From Bacilli bacterium (GTDB lineage: Bacteria > Bacillota_I > Bacilli_A > RFN20 > CAG-288), in the NCBI GenBank assembly GCA_022774485.1, contig JALFLX010000014.1, positions 1-16,884 on the forward strand: a stretch of DNA of 16,884 bases. Reading direction: 5' to 3'. A program made the position numbers and the translations under genes. Shown here in pieces: positions 6,348 through 14,343 of the stretch (positions are counted from its first letter, which is position 1; each line of letters starts with the position of its first letter). The notes beneath the pieces are model-generated. The model did no database searches. It saw only the letters and a program-made list of their open reading frames with translations, and was not told the origin of the DNA.

Positions 6348-6887
6348 TTAGCGATTGAATCTTCTGATCATGTCTCTGGTGTCTTCACGAGAGCCGATGA
6401 TAATTTTGCAGTGAGAGATGCATTTCTCCTTGGTGACATTCGGTTTGGAGAGATAAAGTCTTGCCTGTTGGAGAATGCCAGAGGTATAGAAGCTAGTAAT
6501 TGCATCTTTTTGCTCAGGATATAAGGAAAGATAATCCACGATGTTCTTGGAAAAAATTAAATCAAGCATCTTCTTGATATAGATATATAAACTATCCCAG
6601 AAAATCGTTTTTGCTTCTTTATCTTTGTTGCAGCGAGCGACGAAATCAGCGTTGTTTTCAAAGAATGCGAAAATATCACTGATCAGGTAATCTTCTCTGA
6701 CTCTGCTCTTGAAGGTCTCACGGACTAGGTAAGCGAGACAATCTTCAATTTTCTTGAAATAATAATAGAAACTTTGGCGGGAGCAGTTGAGATTATCACA
6801 AATCTGCGAGATTGAGATTTTGGAGAAAGGCTCTTCCAACATTTCACGATCTAACTCGAGCGCAAATTCGAATTTCCGTTTGTTCAT
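6348..6887 (-). CDS. TetR/AcrR-family transcriptional regulator
   Basis: A 179-residue one-domain-plus-ligand-pocket regulator. The N-terminal helix-turn-helix ISISQICDNLNCSRQSFYYYFKKIEDC (24-50) is the standard TetR DNA-binding unit, with the family-typical FYYYF recognition-helix end. The C-terminal all-helical part (60-170) is divergent, as usual, and does not reveal the ligand. The start has GGAGG 5-8 nt upstream. It precedes an alcohol dehydrogenase on the same strand, so it may control that gene and itself. That is inference from position. ppdK is divergent, 400 bp away, and could also be a target. Confidence 0.87.
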   Translation of the reverse strand: MNKRKFEFALELDREMLEEPFSKISISQICDNLNCSRQSFYYYFKKIEDCLAYLVRETFKSRVREDYLISDIFAFFENNADFVARCNKDKEAKTIFWDSLYIYIKKMLDLIFSKNIVDYLSLYPEQKDAITSFYTSGILQQARLYLSKPNVTKEKCISHCKIIIGSREDTRDMIRRFNR

Positions 6888-6924
6888 AGTTTCCTCCTTC
6901 TTTTCATTTCATTATTCGCAGAAG

Positions 6925-6953
6925 TTTGTAGAAAACTGATTGAATAGTAACAA
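6925..6953 (-). promoter_or_regulatory. Promoter of the TetR gene
   Basis: Minus-strand TTGTTA (6953-6948), a 17-bp spacer and TACAAA (6930-6925), about 40 nt before the start codon. Confidence 0.45.
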
Positions 6954-7142
6954 TAGGAGGAGCACGAAATAAAAATATTCACGGGGTTATTGTCTGTTCA
7001 ATTTATTGTAAACACGCATGAGTTGAAATGCAATAAATTTACTTATAAAAAATTGAATTTTTGCATACAACTTGTTAAACACTGTTTTTATGTTAATAAT
7101 ACAAGAATAAAAAGCTGTTTCACCACTTTTCTCAATTGTTTT

Positions 7143-7174
7143 AATGCAAAGTTTATTAGAGGAAATGCAAAGTT
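7143..7174 (+). repeat. 11-bp direct repeat, 21-bp period, upstream of ppdK
   Basis: AATGCAAAGTT occurs at 7143-7153 and 7164-7174. The 21-bp spacing is two helical turns, so both copies face the same side of the DNA, as expected for paired binding sites. Its distance upstream of the ppdK promoter fits activator sites. The binding protein is unknown. Confidence 0.5.
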
Positions 7175-7214
7175 ATGCTGAAAATTAAGTAACATAGCTC
7201 GAGTTAATTTAATC

Positions 7215-7241
7215 TTGTTTTTTTATTAATTTAGTTATGAT
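7215..7241 (+). promoter_or_regulatory. Possible ppdK promoter
   Basis: TTGTTT (7215-7220) and TATGAT (7236-7241) are 15 bp apart, which is short. A TAAAAT at 7241-7246 is the alternative -10 box. The resulting leader would be 35-40 nt with AGGAGG before the ATG. Confidence 0.35.
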
Positions 7242-7285
7242 AAAATACCACATGGGTAAAGCCTTATTAATATTAGGAGGGAAAA

Positions 7286-10018
7286 ATGCCTACTAAAACA
7301 GCTGTTAAAAAACCTGCTGCAACAAGCAGAAAGCCCAGAAACAAATACATTCCTGGGCAGTATGTCTATGCCTTCGGTGAAGCCTATGGCTTAGGAAAGC
7401 CGCTTCTCGGTGGCAAAGGTGCCGGTTTAGCCGAAATGGCTCACATCGGTATCAGAATTCCGGATGGTTTCACCATCACCACTGAAGCTTGCACTCTCTA
7501 CTACGATTCTGGAAGAAAGATCACCAAAGGTCTCGAAAAGCAGATCAAAGATGGTATCAAGGCTCTCGAAGAGAGAACTGGAAAGACTTTCGGCAAAGGT
7601 CCGAAGCCGCTTCTTGTCTCTGTCCGCTCCGGCGCTAGAGTCTCTATGCCTGGTATGATGGATACCATTCACAACCTCGGTCTCAACGATGAAACTGTTG
7701 AAGCCTTAGCCAAACAGTCCGGTAAGGAAAGATTCGCCTATGACTGCTATAGACGTTTCATCCTTATGTTCACTAACATCGCCAAAGGACATCCGAGAAC
7801 TGAGATGGACAAGATGCTCGATGAAATCAAGGAAGCTAAGGGCATCAAGAATGACTTCGATGTCGAAGTCGAGGATCTCAAAGTCTTGATCAAGAAGTAC
7901 AAAGAGTACTACCTCAAGACCTTCGGAGAAGAGTTCCCTGCCGATCCGAAAGAGCAGCTCATGACCGCGGTCAAAGCGATCTTCCGCTCTTGGGATAACG
8001 AGAGAGCCAACCTCTACAGAAAGATGAACAACATCCCCTATTCTTGGGGTACTGCCGTCAACGTCCAGATGATGGCGTTCGGTAATATGAACCAGAACTC
8101 CGGTACCGGTGTCGGTTTCACCCGTCAGCCTACCGATGGTCAGAACCACATCTTCGCTGAGTACCTCATCGAGGCTCAGGGTGAGGATGTCGTCGCTGGT
8201 ATCCGCACTCCGTTACACATCGACGCTCTCAAAGAGCAGCAGCCGAAGATCTACAACCAGTTAGTCACTTCCGCTAAGAAATTAGAGAAGCACTACAAGG
8301 ATATGCAGGACTTCGAGTTCACTGTCGAAGACGGAAAGCTTTACTTCCTCCAGACCAGAAATGGTAAGAGAACTGGTGTCGCCGGTCTCCAAGTCGCCAC
8401 TGATATGGTCAAAGAAGGACTCATCGATGAGAAAGATGCTCTCTTAAGAGTCGATCCTCGCTCTCTCGATCAGCTCTTACACCCCACCTTTGTCGAAGCC
8501 GCTGAAAAGAAGGCTGTCGTCATCGGTCACGGCAACGCTGCCGGCCCGGGTGCTGCTGTCGGTCACATTGTCTTCACTGCTGATGAAGCGATGAAGATTG
8601 CTAACAAGGATAAGAAAGCTCAGCTCATCTTAGTCAGAGCCGAGACTTCTCCGGAAGATTTAGGCGGTATGGTCGCTGCTCAGGGTGTCTTAACCATGCG
8701 CGGTGGTATGACCTCTCACGCCGCTGTTGTCGCCCGTCAGATCGGTAAGACCTGCATCACCGGCTGCTCTGAGATCAAGGTCAATGAAGAAGCCAAGACC
8801 ATGGAGTTAGGTGGACATGTCTATCACGAAGGCGATATCATCTCCATCAACGGTTCCACCGGTACCATCTATGATGGCGCGATTGAAACCAAAGAGGGTG
8901 GCGATAACAAGAACTTCGTCAAGGTCCTCAACTGGGCTGATAAATATGCCAGAATCAAAGTCTTCGCCAACGCCGATACTCCGGAAGAAGCGCACAACGC
9001 GATCCGCTTCGGTGCTAGAGGCATCGGTCTTTGCAGAACTGAGCACATGTTCCGCGGCAAAGACAGACTCTTCATCATGCAGCAGATGATTCTCTCCGAC
9101 ACCACCGAAGAAAGAGTCAAATATCTTGAACAGCTTGAGAAGTTCCAGGAAGAAGACTTCTACAAGATGTATATGGCCTTAGGCGGAGGAGTCAACCTCA
9201 ATGTCCGTCTCTTAGACCCGCCGCTCGATGAGTACCTCCCAATCAAGGAAGAGGATATCGTCGAACTCGCCAAAGAGTCCAAGAAGCCTGTCGAGACTGT
9301 CAAAGCCAGAATCGAACAGCTCCATATGACTAACCCGATGATGGGTCTCCGTGGCTGCCGTCTCGATGTTGTCTATCCTGAAATCGGTAGAATGCAGGCC
9401 GAGGCTGTCATCAAAGCTGCCTTAAGAGCTGAGAAAGACCTCTCTGAGAAGGCCGGCAAGAAAGTTCACATCACTGCTTCCTTAATGGTTCCTCAGGTCA
9501 TCGCTGAGAAAGAGTTTGTCTTCGTCAAGAAGCTCGTCAGCGAAGTCGCCGACAAGATCATCGCTGAGTCCGATTACGACAAGAAGTTAAAATATGTTGT
9601 CGGCACCATGATCGAGACTCCGAGAGCTGCCTTAACTGGCGGTGAAATCGGAAAAGAGGCTGCTTACTTCTCCTATGGAACTAACGACCTCACTCAGTTC
9701 ACCTACGGCTTCTCTAGAAACGATTACTCCGCCTTCATCAACCAGTACCTCGACAACAACCTCATCGACTTCGATCCGTTCAAGACCATCGATGCCGATG
9801 CAGTCAAGAGACTCATCGCTCTCTCCGTCAAGGAAGGTAAGGAAGCCAATCCTGACCTCCACTGCGGTATCTGCGGTGAAGCTGGTGGCGATCCGGAATC
9901 CATCGCGATCTTCCACGCCGCTGGTATCGATTATGTCTCCTGCTCTCCGTTCCGTGTCCCTGGCGCCAGACTTGCTGCCGCTCAGGCTCAGATCAGAGAA
10001 GAAGGATACAAGTATTAA
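7286..10018 (+). CDS. ppdK: Pyruvate, phosphate dikinase
   Basis: A 910-residue PPDK that interconverts pyruvate + ATP + Pi and phosphoenolpyruvate + AMP + PPi. In fermenting Firmicutes it often works with PPi-linked glycolysis. The N-terminal ATP-grasp part (about 30-380) has LLGGKGAGLAEM (40-51) and VSVRSGARVSMPGMMDT. The swivelling domain carries the phospho-histidine H478 in GGMTSHAAVVARQIGKTC. The C-terminal TIM barrel has ARFGARGIGLCRTEHMF-type and PMMGLRGCR motifs and the catalytic Cys863 in HCGICGEAGGDP. It is slightly longer than usual because of about 24 lysine/alanine/proline-rich N-terminal residues (MPTKTAVKKPAATSRKPRNK). It starts after a strong AGGAGG. Codons are strongly biased to C-ending forms (CTC, GTC, ATC, AAG), unlike its neighbours, pointing to very high expression. 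Confidence 0.97.
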   Translation: MPTKTAVKKPAATSRKPRNKYIPGQYVYAFGEAYGLGKPLLGGKGAGLAEMAHIGIRIPDGFTITTEACTLYYDSGRKITKGLEKQIKDGIKALEERTGKTFGKGPKPLLVSVRSGARVSMPGMMDTIHNLGLNDETVEALAKQSGKERFAYDCYRRFILMFTNIAKGHPRTEMDKMLDEIKEAKGIKNDFDVEVEDLKVLIKKYKEYYLKTFGEEFPADPKEQLMTAVKAIFRSWDNERANLYRKMNNIPYSWGTAVNVQMMAFGNMNQNSGTGVGFTRQPTDGQNHIFAEYLIEAQGEDVVAGIRTPLHIDALKEQQPKIYNQLVTSAKKLEKHYKDMQDFEFTVEDGKLYFLQTRNGKRTGVAGLQVATDMVKEGLIDEKDALLRVDPRSLDQLLHPTFVEAAEKKAVVIGHGNAAGPGAAVGHIVFTADEAMKIANKDKKAQLILVRAETSPEDLGGMVAAQGVLTMRGGMTSHAAVVARQIGKTCITGCSEIKVNEEAKTMELGGHVYHEGDIISINGSTGTIYDGAIETKEGGDNKNFVKVLNWADKYARIKVFANADTPEEAHNAIRFGARGIGLCRTEHMFRGKDRLFIMQQMILSDTTEERVKYLEQLEKFQEEDFYKMYMALGGGVNLNVRLLDPPLDEYLPIKEEDIVELAKESKKPVETVKARIEQLHMTNPMMGLRGCRLDVVYPEIGRMQAEAVIKAALRAEKDLSEKAGKKVHITASLMVPQVIAEKEFVFVKKLVSEVADKIIAESDYDKKLKYVVGTMIETPRAALTGGEIGKEAAYFSYGTNDLTQFTYGFSRNDYSAFINQYLDNNLIDFDPFKTIDADAVKRLIALSVKEGKEANPDLHCGICGEAGGDPESIAIFHAAGIDYVSCSPFRVPGARLAAAQAQIREEGYKY

Positions 10019-10036
10019 TCTTTCGCTCTAACAAAG

Positions 10037-10065
10037 GGTCAGCACCATATGTGCTGACCTTTTTC
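10037..10065 (+). terminator. ppdK terminator
   Basis: GGTCAGCAC / GTGCTGACC (9 bp, 5-nt loop) followed by TTTTTC, 18 nt after the stop codon. Confidence 0.92.
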
Positions 10066-10094
10066 TTATGTCAAAAACAAAATTCACTTTGTGA

Positions 10095-10100
10095 TACAAT
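10095..10100 (+). promoter_or_regulatory. -10 box of mutY, placed for a leaderless mRNA
   Basis: TACAAT ends 6 nt before the mutY ATG, so transcription would start at or next to the A of the ATG. No purine-rich ribosome binding site lies in the 25 nt before the start. The -35 region is poor. Confidence 0.45.
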
Positions 10101-10106
10101 ACCCGT

Positions 10107-11138
10107 ATGAAAAAAGAAGATGTCAATTCCCTGTTATCGTTTTATCAAGAGAGAGGAAGAGAACTACCCTGGAGAAGTGATCCGACTCCGTACCATGTCT
10201 ATCTCTCTGAAATCATGCTTCAGCAGACAAGAGTCGAAGCGGTAAAACCTTATTATTTCAGGTTCTTATCTTCTTTTCCAAGCATCGCTTCTCTTTCCTC
10301 TGCATCTGAGGAAGAAGTCTTGAAGCTCTGGGAGGGATTAGGCTATTACTCCAGAGCAAGAAATTTACATAAGGCAAGCAAAATCATCCAAGAGAAATAT
10401 GGTGGTATTATCCCATCTGAAGAGAAAGAGTTATGTTCTCTCCCTGGGATTGGAACATACACAAGCCATGCGATTCTCTCTATCGCTTATCAAAAACCGT
10501 ATATCGCATTAGACGGAAATCTCTTCCGCATCTATGCAAGGCTCACTCAAGAAGAAAGCCCGTTTGAAGAGAAAGCCAAAAAGAGAGCGGAAGATTTCTA
10601 TCTTGAAAATATTCCTTCTCGAGCTGGAGATTACAACCAAGCCTTGATGGATTTAGGTGAGCTTGTCTGCCTTCCAAACGGAGCACCGCTATGCGAAAAA
10701 TGTCCGTTTTCTTCCTCTTGTCTTTCTCATCAAAACAGCTGTGAACAATCCTATCCAAAACAGCTTCCGAAGAAAGAGAAGAGAGAAGTATCTCTCACTG
10801 TGTTCTTATTTATCTATCAAGGAGAAGTGATTCTAAAAAAGAGAGAAGAGAAAGGATTGTTAGCTTCTCTCTACGAATTTCCAAATATAGAACAAGAACT
10901 CTCTCTTGATGAAGTGAAAAGCCTTCTTGAAAAGAACAATATCCCTTATTCTTCCATTCAGAAAGAGAAGAACAAGAGACATGTGTTCACCCACCTCATC
11001 TGGAACATGAGCTGTTATCGAATCGAAGTGAAGAAGAAATTCTCCTCTTCTTTTCGAAAGATATCAACTCTCGCTTCTTATCCGCTTCCGACTGCTTTTT
11101 TAAGCTATCGGACTCTCTTAGAAAAAAACGATAGATAG
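10107..11138 (+). CDS. mutY: A/G-specific adenine glycosylase MutY
   Basis: A 343-residue base-excision repair enzyme that removes A mispaired with G or 8-oxoG. The catalytic core shows E35 (SEIMLQQTRV), the GLGYYSRARNL loop (77-87), the helix-hairpin-helix LPGIGTYTSHAI (112-123) and the essential Asp D136 (ALDGNLFRIYARL). The [4Fe-4S] cluster ligands are C188, C196, C199 and C205. The first gap has 7 residues (CLPNGAPLC) where the textbook pattern has 6. The C-terminal NUDIX-like domain (about 225-343, SLTVFLFIYQGEVILKKREEKGLLASLYEFP) recognises 8-oxoG. The start has no ribosome binding site and directly follows a -10 box. It lies between the ppdK terminator and a bidirectional terminator, so it is a single-gene unit. 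Confidence 0.95.
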   Translation: MKKEDVNSLLSFYQERGRELPWRSDPTPYHVYLSEIMLQQTRVEAVKPYYFRFLSSFPSIASLSSASEEEVLKLWEGLGYYSRARNLHKASKIIQEKYGGIIPSEEKELCSLPGIGTYTSHAILSIAYQKPYIALDGNLFRIYARLTQEESPFEEKAKKRAEDFYLENIPSRAGDYNQALMDLGELVCLPNGAPLCEKCPFSSSCLSHQNSCEQSYPKQLPKKEKREVSLTVFLFIYQGEVILKKREEKGLLASLYEFPNIEQELSLDEVKSLLEKNNIPYSSIQKEKNKRHVFTHLIWNMSCYRIEVKKKFSSSFRKISTLASYPLPTAFLSYRTLLEKNDR

Positions 11139-11163
11139 AGACATTCCTCCATCTATCGTTTTT
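11126..11163. terminator. Bidirectional terminator, mutY / feo operon
   Basis: AAACGATAGAT / ATCTATCGTTT, an 11-bp stem with a 14-nt loop. It has T-runs on both strands (TTTTT on +, TTTTTTT on -), so it serves both convergent units. The mutY stop codon lies within the hairpin. Confidence 0.88.
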
Positions 11164-11201
11164 ACTTAATTATTCCACAAGATAAACGAGAAGCAACTTC
11201 C

Positions 11202-11408
11202 TTAATGGCAACAGCAATCGTCTTTCTTTTCTCTTTTCTTCTTTTTCTTGTAATACCGGATCATCTCTGACCCTTTGCTGCATCCGCAAGGATCTTTTTT
11301 CGCTTCTTTCCGAAAACGGAAAAGCCAGAGGAAAAAGATGATGATAAATACCAGAGCGACTATTGTTAACGCGATGATATCAGTGACGTTTATGAGCGTG
11401 TAGAGCAT
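11202..11408 (-). CDS. FeoB-associated Cys-rich membrane protein
   Basis: A 68-residue protein with one N-terminal membrane helix (about 8-32) and a cytoplasmic, lysine-rich tail carrying CGC (42-44) and a terminal CCCH. This is the pattern of the small FeoB-associated cysteine-rich proteins, which stand in for FeoC in Firmicutes and may pass Fe2+ on or regulate FeoB. Its ATG lies 19 nt inside the feoB 3' end in another frame, with AGGAAGG upstream, so translation is probably coupled to feoB. It is the last gene of the operon, before the bidirectional terminator. Confidence 0.9.
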   Translation of the reverse strand: MLYTLINVTDIIALTIVALVFIIIFFLWLFRFRKEAKKDPCGCSKGSEMIRYYKKKKKREKKDDCCCH

Positions 11409-13972
11409 GCTTTTTGATCCTTCCTATGATTGTAAATTCTGATGATAACAAAAGTGAGAACAAGCAGTGCAAGAAGAGGAAAGATAGTCCACCAATTCGT
11501 AATGACAAGATAAGTCACACAGCCGATCAGATAAGAAGCAAACAGCCAGAAGACAATCGTTCCTCTGAATGATTTTTGAGAGAGTTCACTTCTGCTGCTT
11601 CCGACTGCTGCAAAGCAGGGGATCGTTGTGACATTGAACATGACAAAGGCTAAAAGAGATGCTGTGGTTTCAAGAGGATAGGCAAGGGAGCCATCTGCAT
11701 TTATCATGAAAGTGTTTTGAATAATCGCGCTGATCGCTTTGACTCCTTCATCTGCATTTGCATCGATGACCATATAGACACCTTCGGGAAGATTAACTTC
11801 TTGGATGATGCTGTGGAAAGAAGAAGCTAAGGTTCCAAAGGTAGAAATCGCGTTCTCTTTGGCAACAAGACCAGTCAAAGAGGCGATGACAAAGGAGAAG
11901 CTTCCTCCATTTTCAATGACATGAGGTGTATAGAGAGAAGATAGACCGAAGCCCATCGGAGTGAATAAAGGTGTGATAAAAGAGCCTAAAGATCCTAAGA
12001 TAGAACGGGAGATTTCTGGGATGACTTCTTGCGTGGCGAAGTTCTCAGAAAGGCCGTATTCCACGGCGGCGTGATAATCGACTAAGAGCCTATCCGCATC
12101 GAGTTTCCCTAAAGAAATCAACTCTTCTATGACACTCTCACTGATTCCATCAAGGCTTGATAAAGAAGCGTAGAGAAGCCCATCTTCTGTGTATGCGAAG
12201 ATAATTCCCTCTCTTCCTAAATACTCCCAAGAGAAACTGATTCTTGAGAAGAGCCAGACGCAGAATGTGGAGATTAAGATGATGAAGAATGTGCGCTTGA
12301 AGAAATGCTTTGCCTTGTCGTAGACATGAATCATCAACGCTCTAAACTGAGGCAAGTGATAACTTGGCAATTCCATGATAAACGGCGGGAGTTTCTCTCT
12401 CTGAGTAGTCCCGTGCATCAAAAGAATCGAGACCACAGCGAAGATCATAGAAGTGAGATAAACACCGTAAAGGATAAAGTTTGATCCCGGGATGTGGAAG
12501 CTTGTCATCAGCGCGCCAGCGACAGCGATGATGATCGGAAGTTTCGCAGAGCAGGAGAAGAACGGAATGACACGGATGGTGCTTGTTCTCTCTTTTTCAG
12601 AAGAGAGGGTTCTCGTGTTCATCATCGCAGGGACAGAACAACCAAATCCCATGATCATCGGGAGGAACATCTTTCCGGAAAGTCCGAAGCGATGGAAAAT
12701 ACGATCGAGAAGATAAGAGACTCTTGCCATATATCCGCTGTCTTCTAATATCGAGAAGAAAAAGAAGAGAAGAAGAACTTGAGGCAAAAAACCAATGACA
12801 GCAAAGACACCGGCTAACAAGCCATCGACAATCATCGACGTGACCCATAAGGATGCATTTTGTAACAGCACATCCCCGACAAAAGCGGAGATAGAATCCG
12901 TGATCCAGGTCACCAGATTCGCTAAGATAAAGCCAGGGGATTCTATTCCGTTTCCAGCACCGATAATCCCAAGAGGAGAATTGAACCCCTCTTCTCCAAA
13001 AACACCGAACGCATTGAGGAAGAATAGATCTTCTGAGAAAGTCAGTTCAAAGACGAAGAAAAGAATGAGTAAGAAGATCGGTAAACCGAAAAACCGATGT
13101 GTCAACACTTTGTCAATCTTATCCGAAGAAGAGAGTGAAAAACGATCTTTCTCTTCTGTGATGACACAAGAAGAACACTCCTTTGTAATGAAGTGATATC
13201 GTAAGTCGCAGATGAGAGGGCCCTCTTTCTTCTCTAAGAGAGATAAAGCTCTCTGATACACTTTAGGATTGCTTTCTTTTTCTAATGTATCCCTCTCTAA
13301 CGCTTTCACCGCGTGGAACAAGGGAGAAGATATCTCCTCTTCTTGATAACAAGAAGCGAGCTTATCAACTTCAGAAGAAAGCTCACTTGAAGAGAGAACC
13401 GAGACACCTTTTCTCTTTTTTTGAGAGATATCGAGTGCGACTCTCATCATCTCATCGAGATTTTCTCTTTTGAGAGCTGAGACTTCAATCACAGGGACAC
13501 CTAACTTCTTTGAAAGAGAATCACAGTCAATTTCTTTTCCCTCTTTCTTCAGCATATCCATCATATTGATGACCACAATCATCGGGATATCAAGCTCTAA
13601 AAGCTGAGTGGTCATATAGAGATTTCTCTCTAAGTTTGTCCCATCGACCACATTAATGATCAGATCAGGATTTTCTTGCAACAGGAAGTTTCTAGATACG
13701 ACTTCCTCTGGCGAATACGGAGATAAAGAATAAATTCCGGGAAGATCGATAATCGTCGCTTTCCCGATTTTCTCATTTTGATAAACACCGCTTCTCTTCT
13801 CCACCGTGACTCCCGGCCAGTTTCCGACATACGCGTTTGCACCAGTCAAAGAGTTATACAAGGTTGTCTTTCCGCAGTTAGGATTTCCAAGCAAAGCAAA
13901 GACAAGTTCTTTCTTTGTATGATCTTTGACAGGATTTTCCTGCTGAATCTGATGTAACTCATTTTCTGACAT
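11390..13972 (-). CDS. feoB: Ferrous iron transporter FeoB
   Basis: An 860-residue GTP-dependent Fe2+ importer. The N-terminal G domain has G1 GNPNCGKT (29-36), the switch-I region NWPGVTVEKR, G3 DLPG (76-79), G4 NMMD (136-139) and G5 SALK (165-168). A helical GDI-like region follows to about 290. The membrane part holds two gate repeats, with DSGYMARVSYLLDR and GFGCSVPAMMNTR in the first and FFSCSAKLPII next, including the conserved pore Cys residues. The length is ordinary for Gram-positive FeoB enlarged by an extracellular loop (about 600-680). It starts 15 nt after feoA with GGAGG in the gap and overlaps the next gene by 19 nt. Confidence 0.97.
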   Translation of the reverse strand: MSENELHQIQQENPVKDHTKKELVFALLGNPNCGKTTLYNSLTGANAYVGNWPGVTVEKRSGVYQNEKIGKATIIDLPGIYSLSPYSPEEVVSRNFLLQENPDLIINVVDGTNLERNLYMTTQLLELDIPMIVVINMMDMLKKEGKEIDCDSLSKKLGVPVIEVSALKRENLDEMMRVALDISQKKRKGVSVLSSSELSSEVDKLASCYQEEEISSPLFHAVKALERDTLEKESNPKVYQRALSLLEKKEGPLICDLRYHFITKECSSCVITEEKDRFSLSSSDKIDKVLTHRFFGLPIFLLILFFVFELTFSEDLFFLNAFGVFGEEGFNSPLGIIGAGNGIESPGFILANLVTWITDSISAFVGDVLLQNASLWVTSMIVDGLLAGVFAVIGFLPQVLLLFFFFSILEDSGYMARVSYLLDRIFHRFGLSGKMFLPMIMGFGCSVPAMMNTRTLSSEKERTSTIRVIPFFSCSAKLPIIIAVAGALMTSFHIPGSNFILYGVYLTSMIFAVVSILLMHGTTQREKLPPFIMELPSYHLPQFRALMIHVYDKAKHFFKRTFFIILISTFCVWLFSRISFSWEYLGREGIIFAYTEDGLLYASLSSLDGISESVIEELISLGKLDADRLLVDYHAAVEYGLSENFATQEVIPEISRSILGSLGSFITPLFTPMGFGLSSLYTPHVIENGGSFSFVIASLTGLVAKENAISTFGTLASSFHSIIQEVNLPEGVYMVIDANADEGVKAISAIIQNTFMINADGSLAYPLETTASLLAFVMFNVTTIPCFAAVGSSRSELSQKSFRGTIVFWLFASYLIGCVTYLVITNWWTIFPLLALLVLTFVIIRIYNHRKDQKACSTRS

Positions 13973-13987
13973 ACAATCAAACCTCCG

Positions 13988-14206
13988 TTATTTCACCAAA
14001 ACTTCAATCGACATCGCCGTCTTCTTATCTAAGGCAATGCGGGAATCACACACGCGAAGCACAACCGCTCCGTTATCATTCCGGAGCAATACAATCTCCA
14101 TTCCGCTTGTTAAACCCATTGTCTGAAGATGGCGGATCATCTTCTCATCCCCTTGGATCTTATCGATAAAAAGAGGAGTCAACACATTCGCTTCTGAAAG
14201 TATCAT
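13988..14206 (-). CDS. feoA: Ferrous iron transport accessory protein FeoA
   Basis: A 72-residue SH3-like FeoA. It has the family's MGLTSGMEIVLLRNDNGAVVLRVCDSRIALDKKTAMSI core (30-67), where M-G-L-T-x-G is the hallmark. It is needed for FeoB function and probably binds FeoB at the membrane. It is the first gene of feoA-feoB-small Cys protein, with a good promoter and a palindromic operator just upstream. An AAAGG-type ribosome binding site precedes the ATG. Confidence 0.93.
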   Translation of the reverse strand: MILSEANVLTPLFIDKIQGDEKMIRHLQTMGLTSGMEIVLLRNDNGAVVLRVCDSRIALDKKTAMSIEVLVK

Positions 14207-14225
14207 AGTTCGCCTTTCTTAATTT

Positions 14226-14241
14226 GTTAGTTATAACTAAC
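14226..14241. promoter_or_regulatory. Palindromic operator upstream of feoA
   Basis: GTTAGTTATAACTAAC is a perfect 16-bp palindrome placed just after the feo -10 box, near the start of transcription. Its TTAG...CTAA form resembles DtxR/MntR-family boxes. The neighbouring repressor would block feo transcription here when iron is plentiful. Confidence 0.75.
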
Positions 14242-14249
14242 TTCGTGAT

Positions 14250-14278
14250 ATTATGACCTTCTTTTTTTCACTTGTCAA
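14250..14278 (-). promoter_or_regulatory. feo operon promoter
   Basis: Minus-strand TTGACA (14278-14273), a 17-bp spacer and CATAAT (14255-14250). The -35 box is a perfect match. Confidence 0.75.
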
Positions 14279-14281
14279 TAT

Positions 14282-14298
14282 AAAAGTTAGCAACTTTT
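14282..14298. promoter_or_regulatory. Second palindrome, regulator-gene operator candidate
   Basis: AAAAGTT-AGC-AACTTTT is a perfect 7-bp inverted repeat with a 3-nt centre. It overlaps the -35 region of the DtxR-family gene and lies 4 bp from the feo -35 box. It fits autoregulation, but its sequence is less box-like than the 14226-14241 site. Confidence 0.5.
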
Positions 14299-14313
14299 AA
14301 CTCGTTTTCTTAT

Positions 14314-14321
14314 GGTAAAAT
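14314..14321 (+). promoter_or_regulatory. Extended -10 promoter of the DtxR-family gene
   Basis: TGG-TAAAAT fits an extended -10 (TGn + hexamer), 22 nt before the ATG. The -35 is weak, and an AGGGG ribosome binding site lies between. Confidence 0.5.
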
Positions 14322-14343
14322 AAATAAATAGGGGTATATTTTT

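Larger units (their letters stand above)
6888..7285. other. AT-rich divergent intergenic region, TetR gene / ppdK
   Basis: 398 bp without a convincing gene; the short ORF at 6990-7181 has no ribosome binding site. It carries the TetR promoter, a 9-bp inverted repeat AATTTATTG (7000-7008)/CAATAAATT (7031-7039), several ATGCAA hexamers, an 11-bp direct repeat and the ppdK leader. It probably holds the control sites for both genes. Confidence 0.6.

Noticed and set aside
10107..11138. Seven-residue gap in the MutY iron-sulfur motif as a defect
   Set aside because: All four cysteines and all catalytic residues are present; one extra residue in the first loop is likely tolerated.
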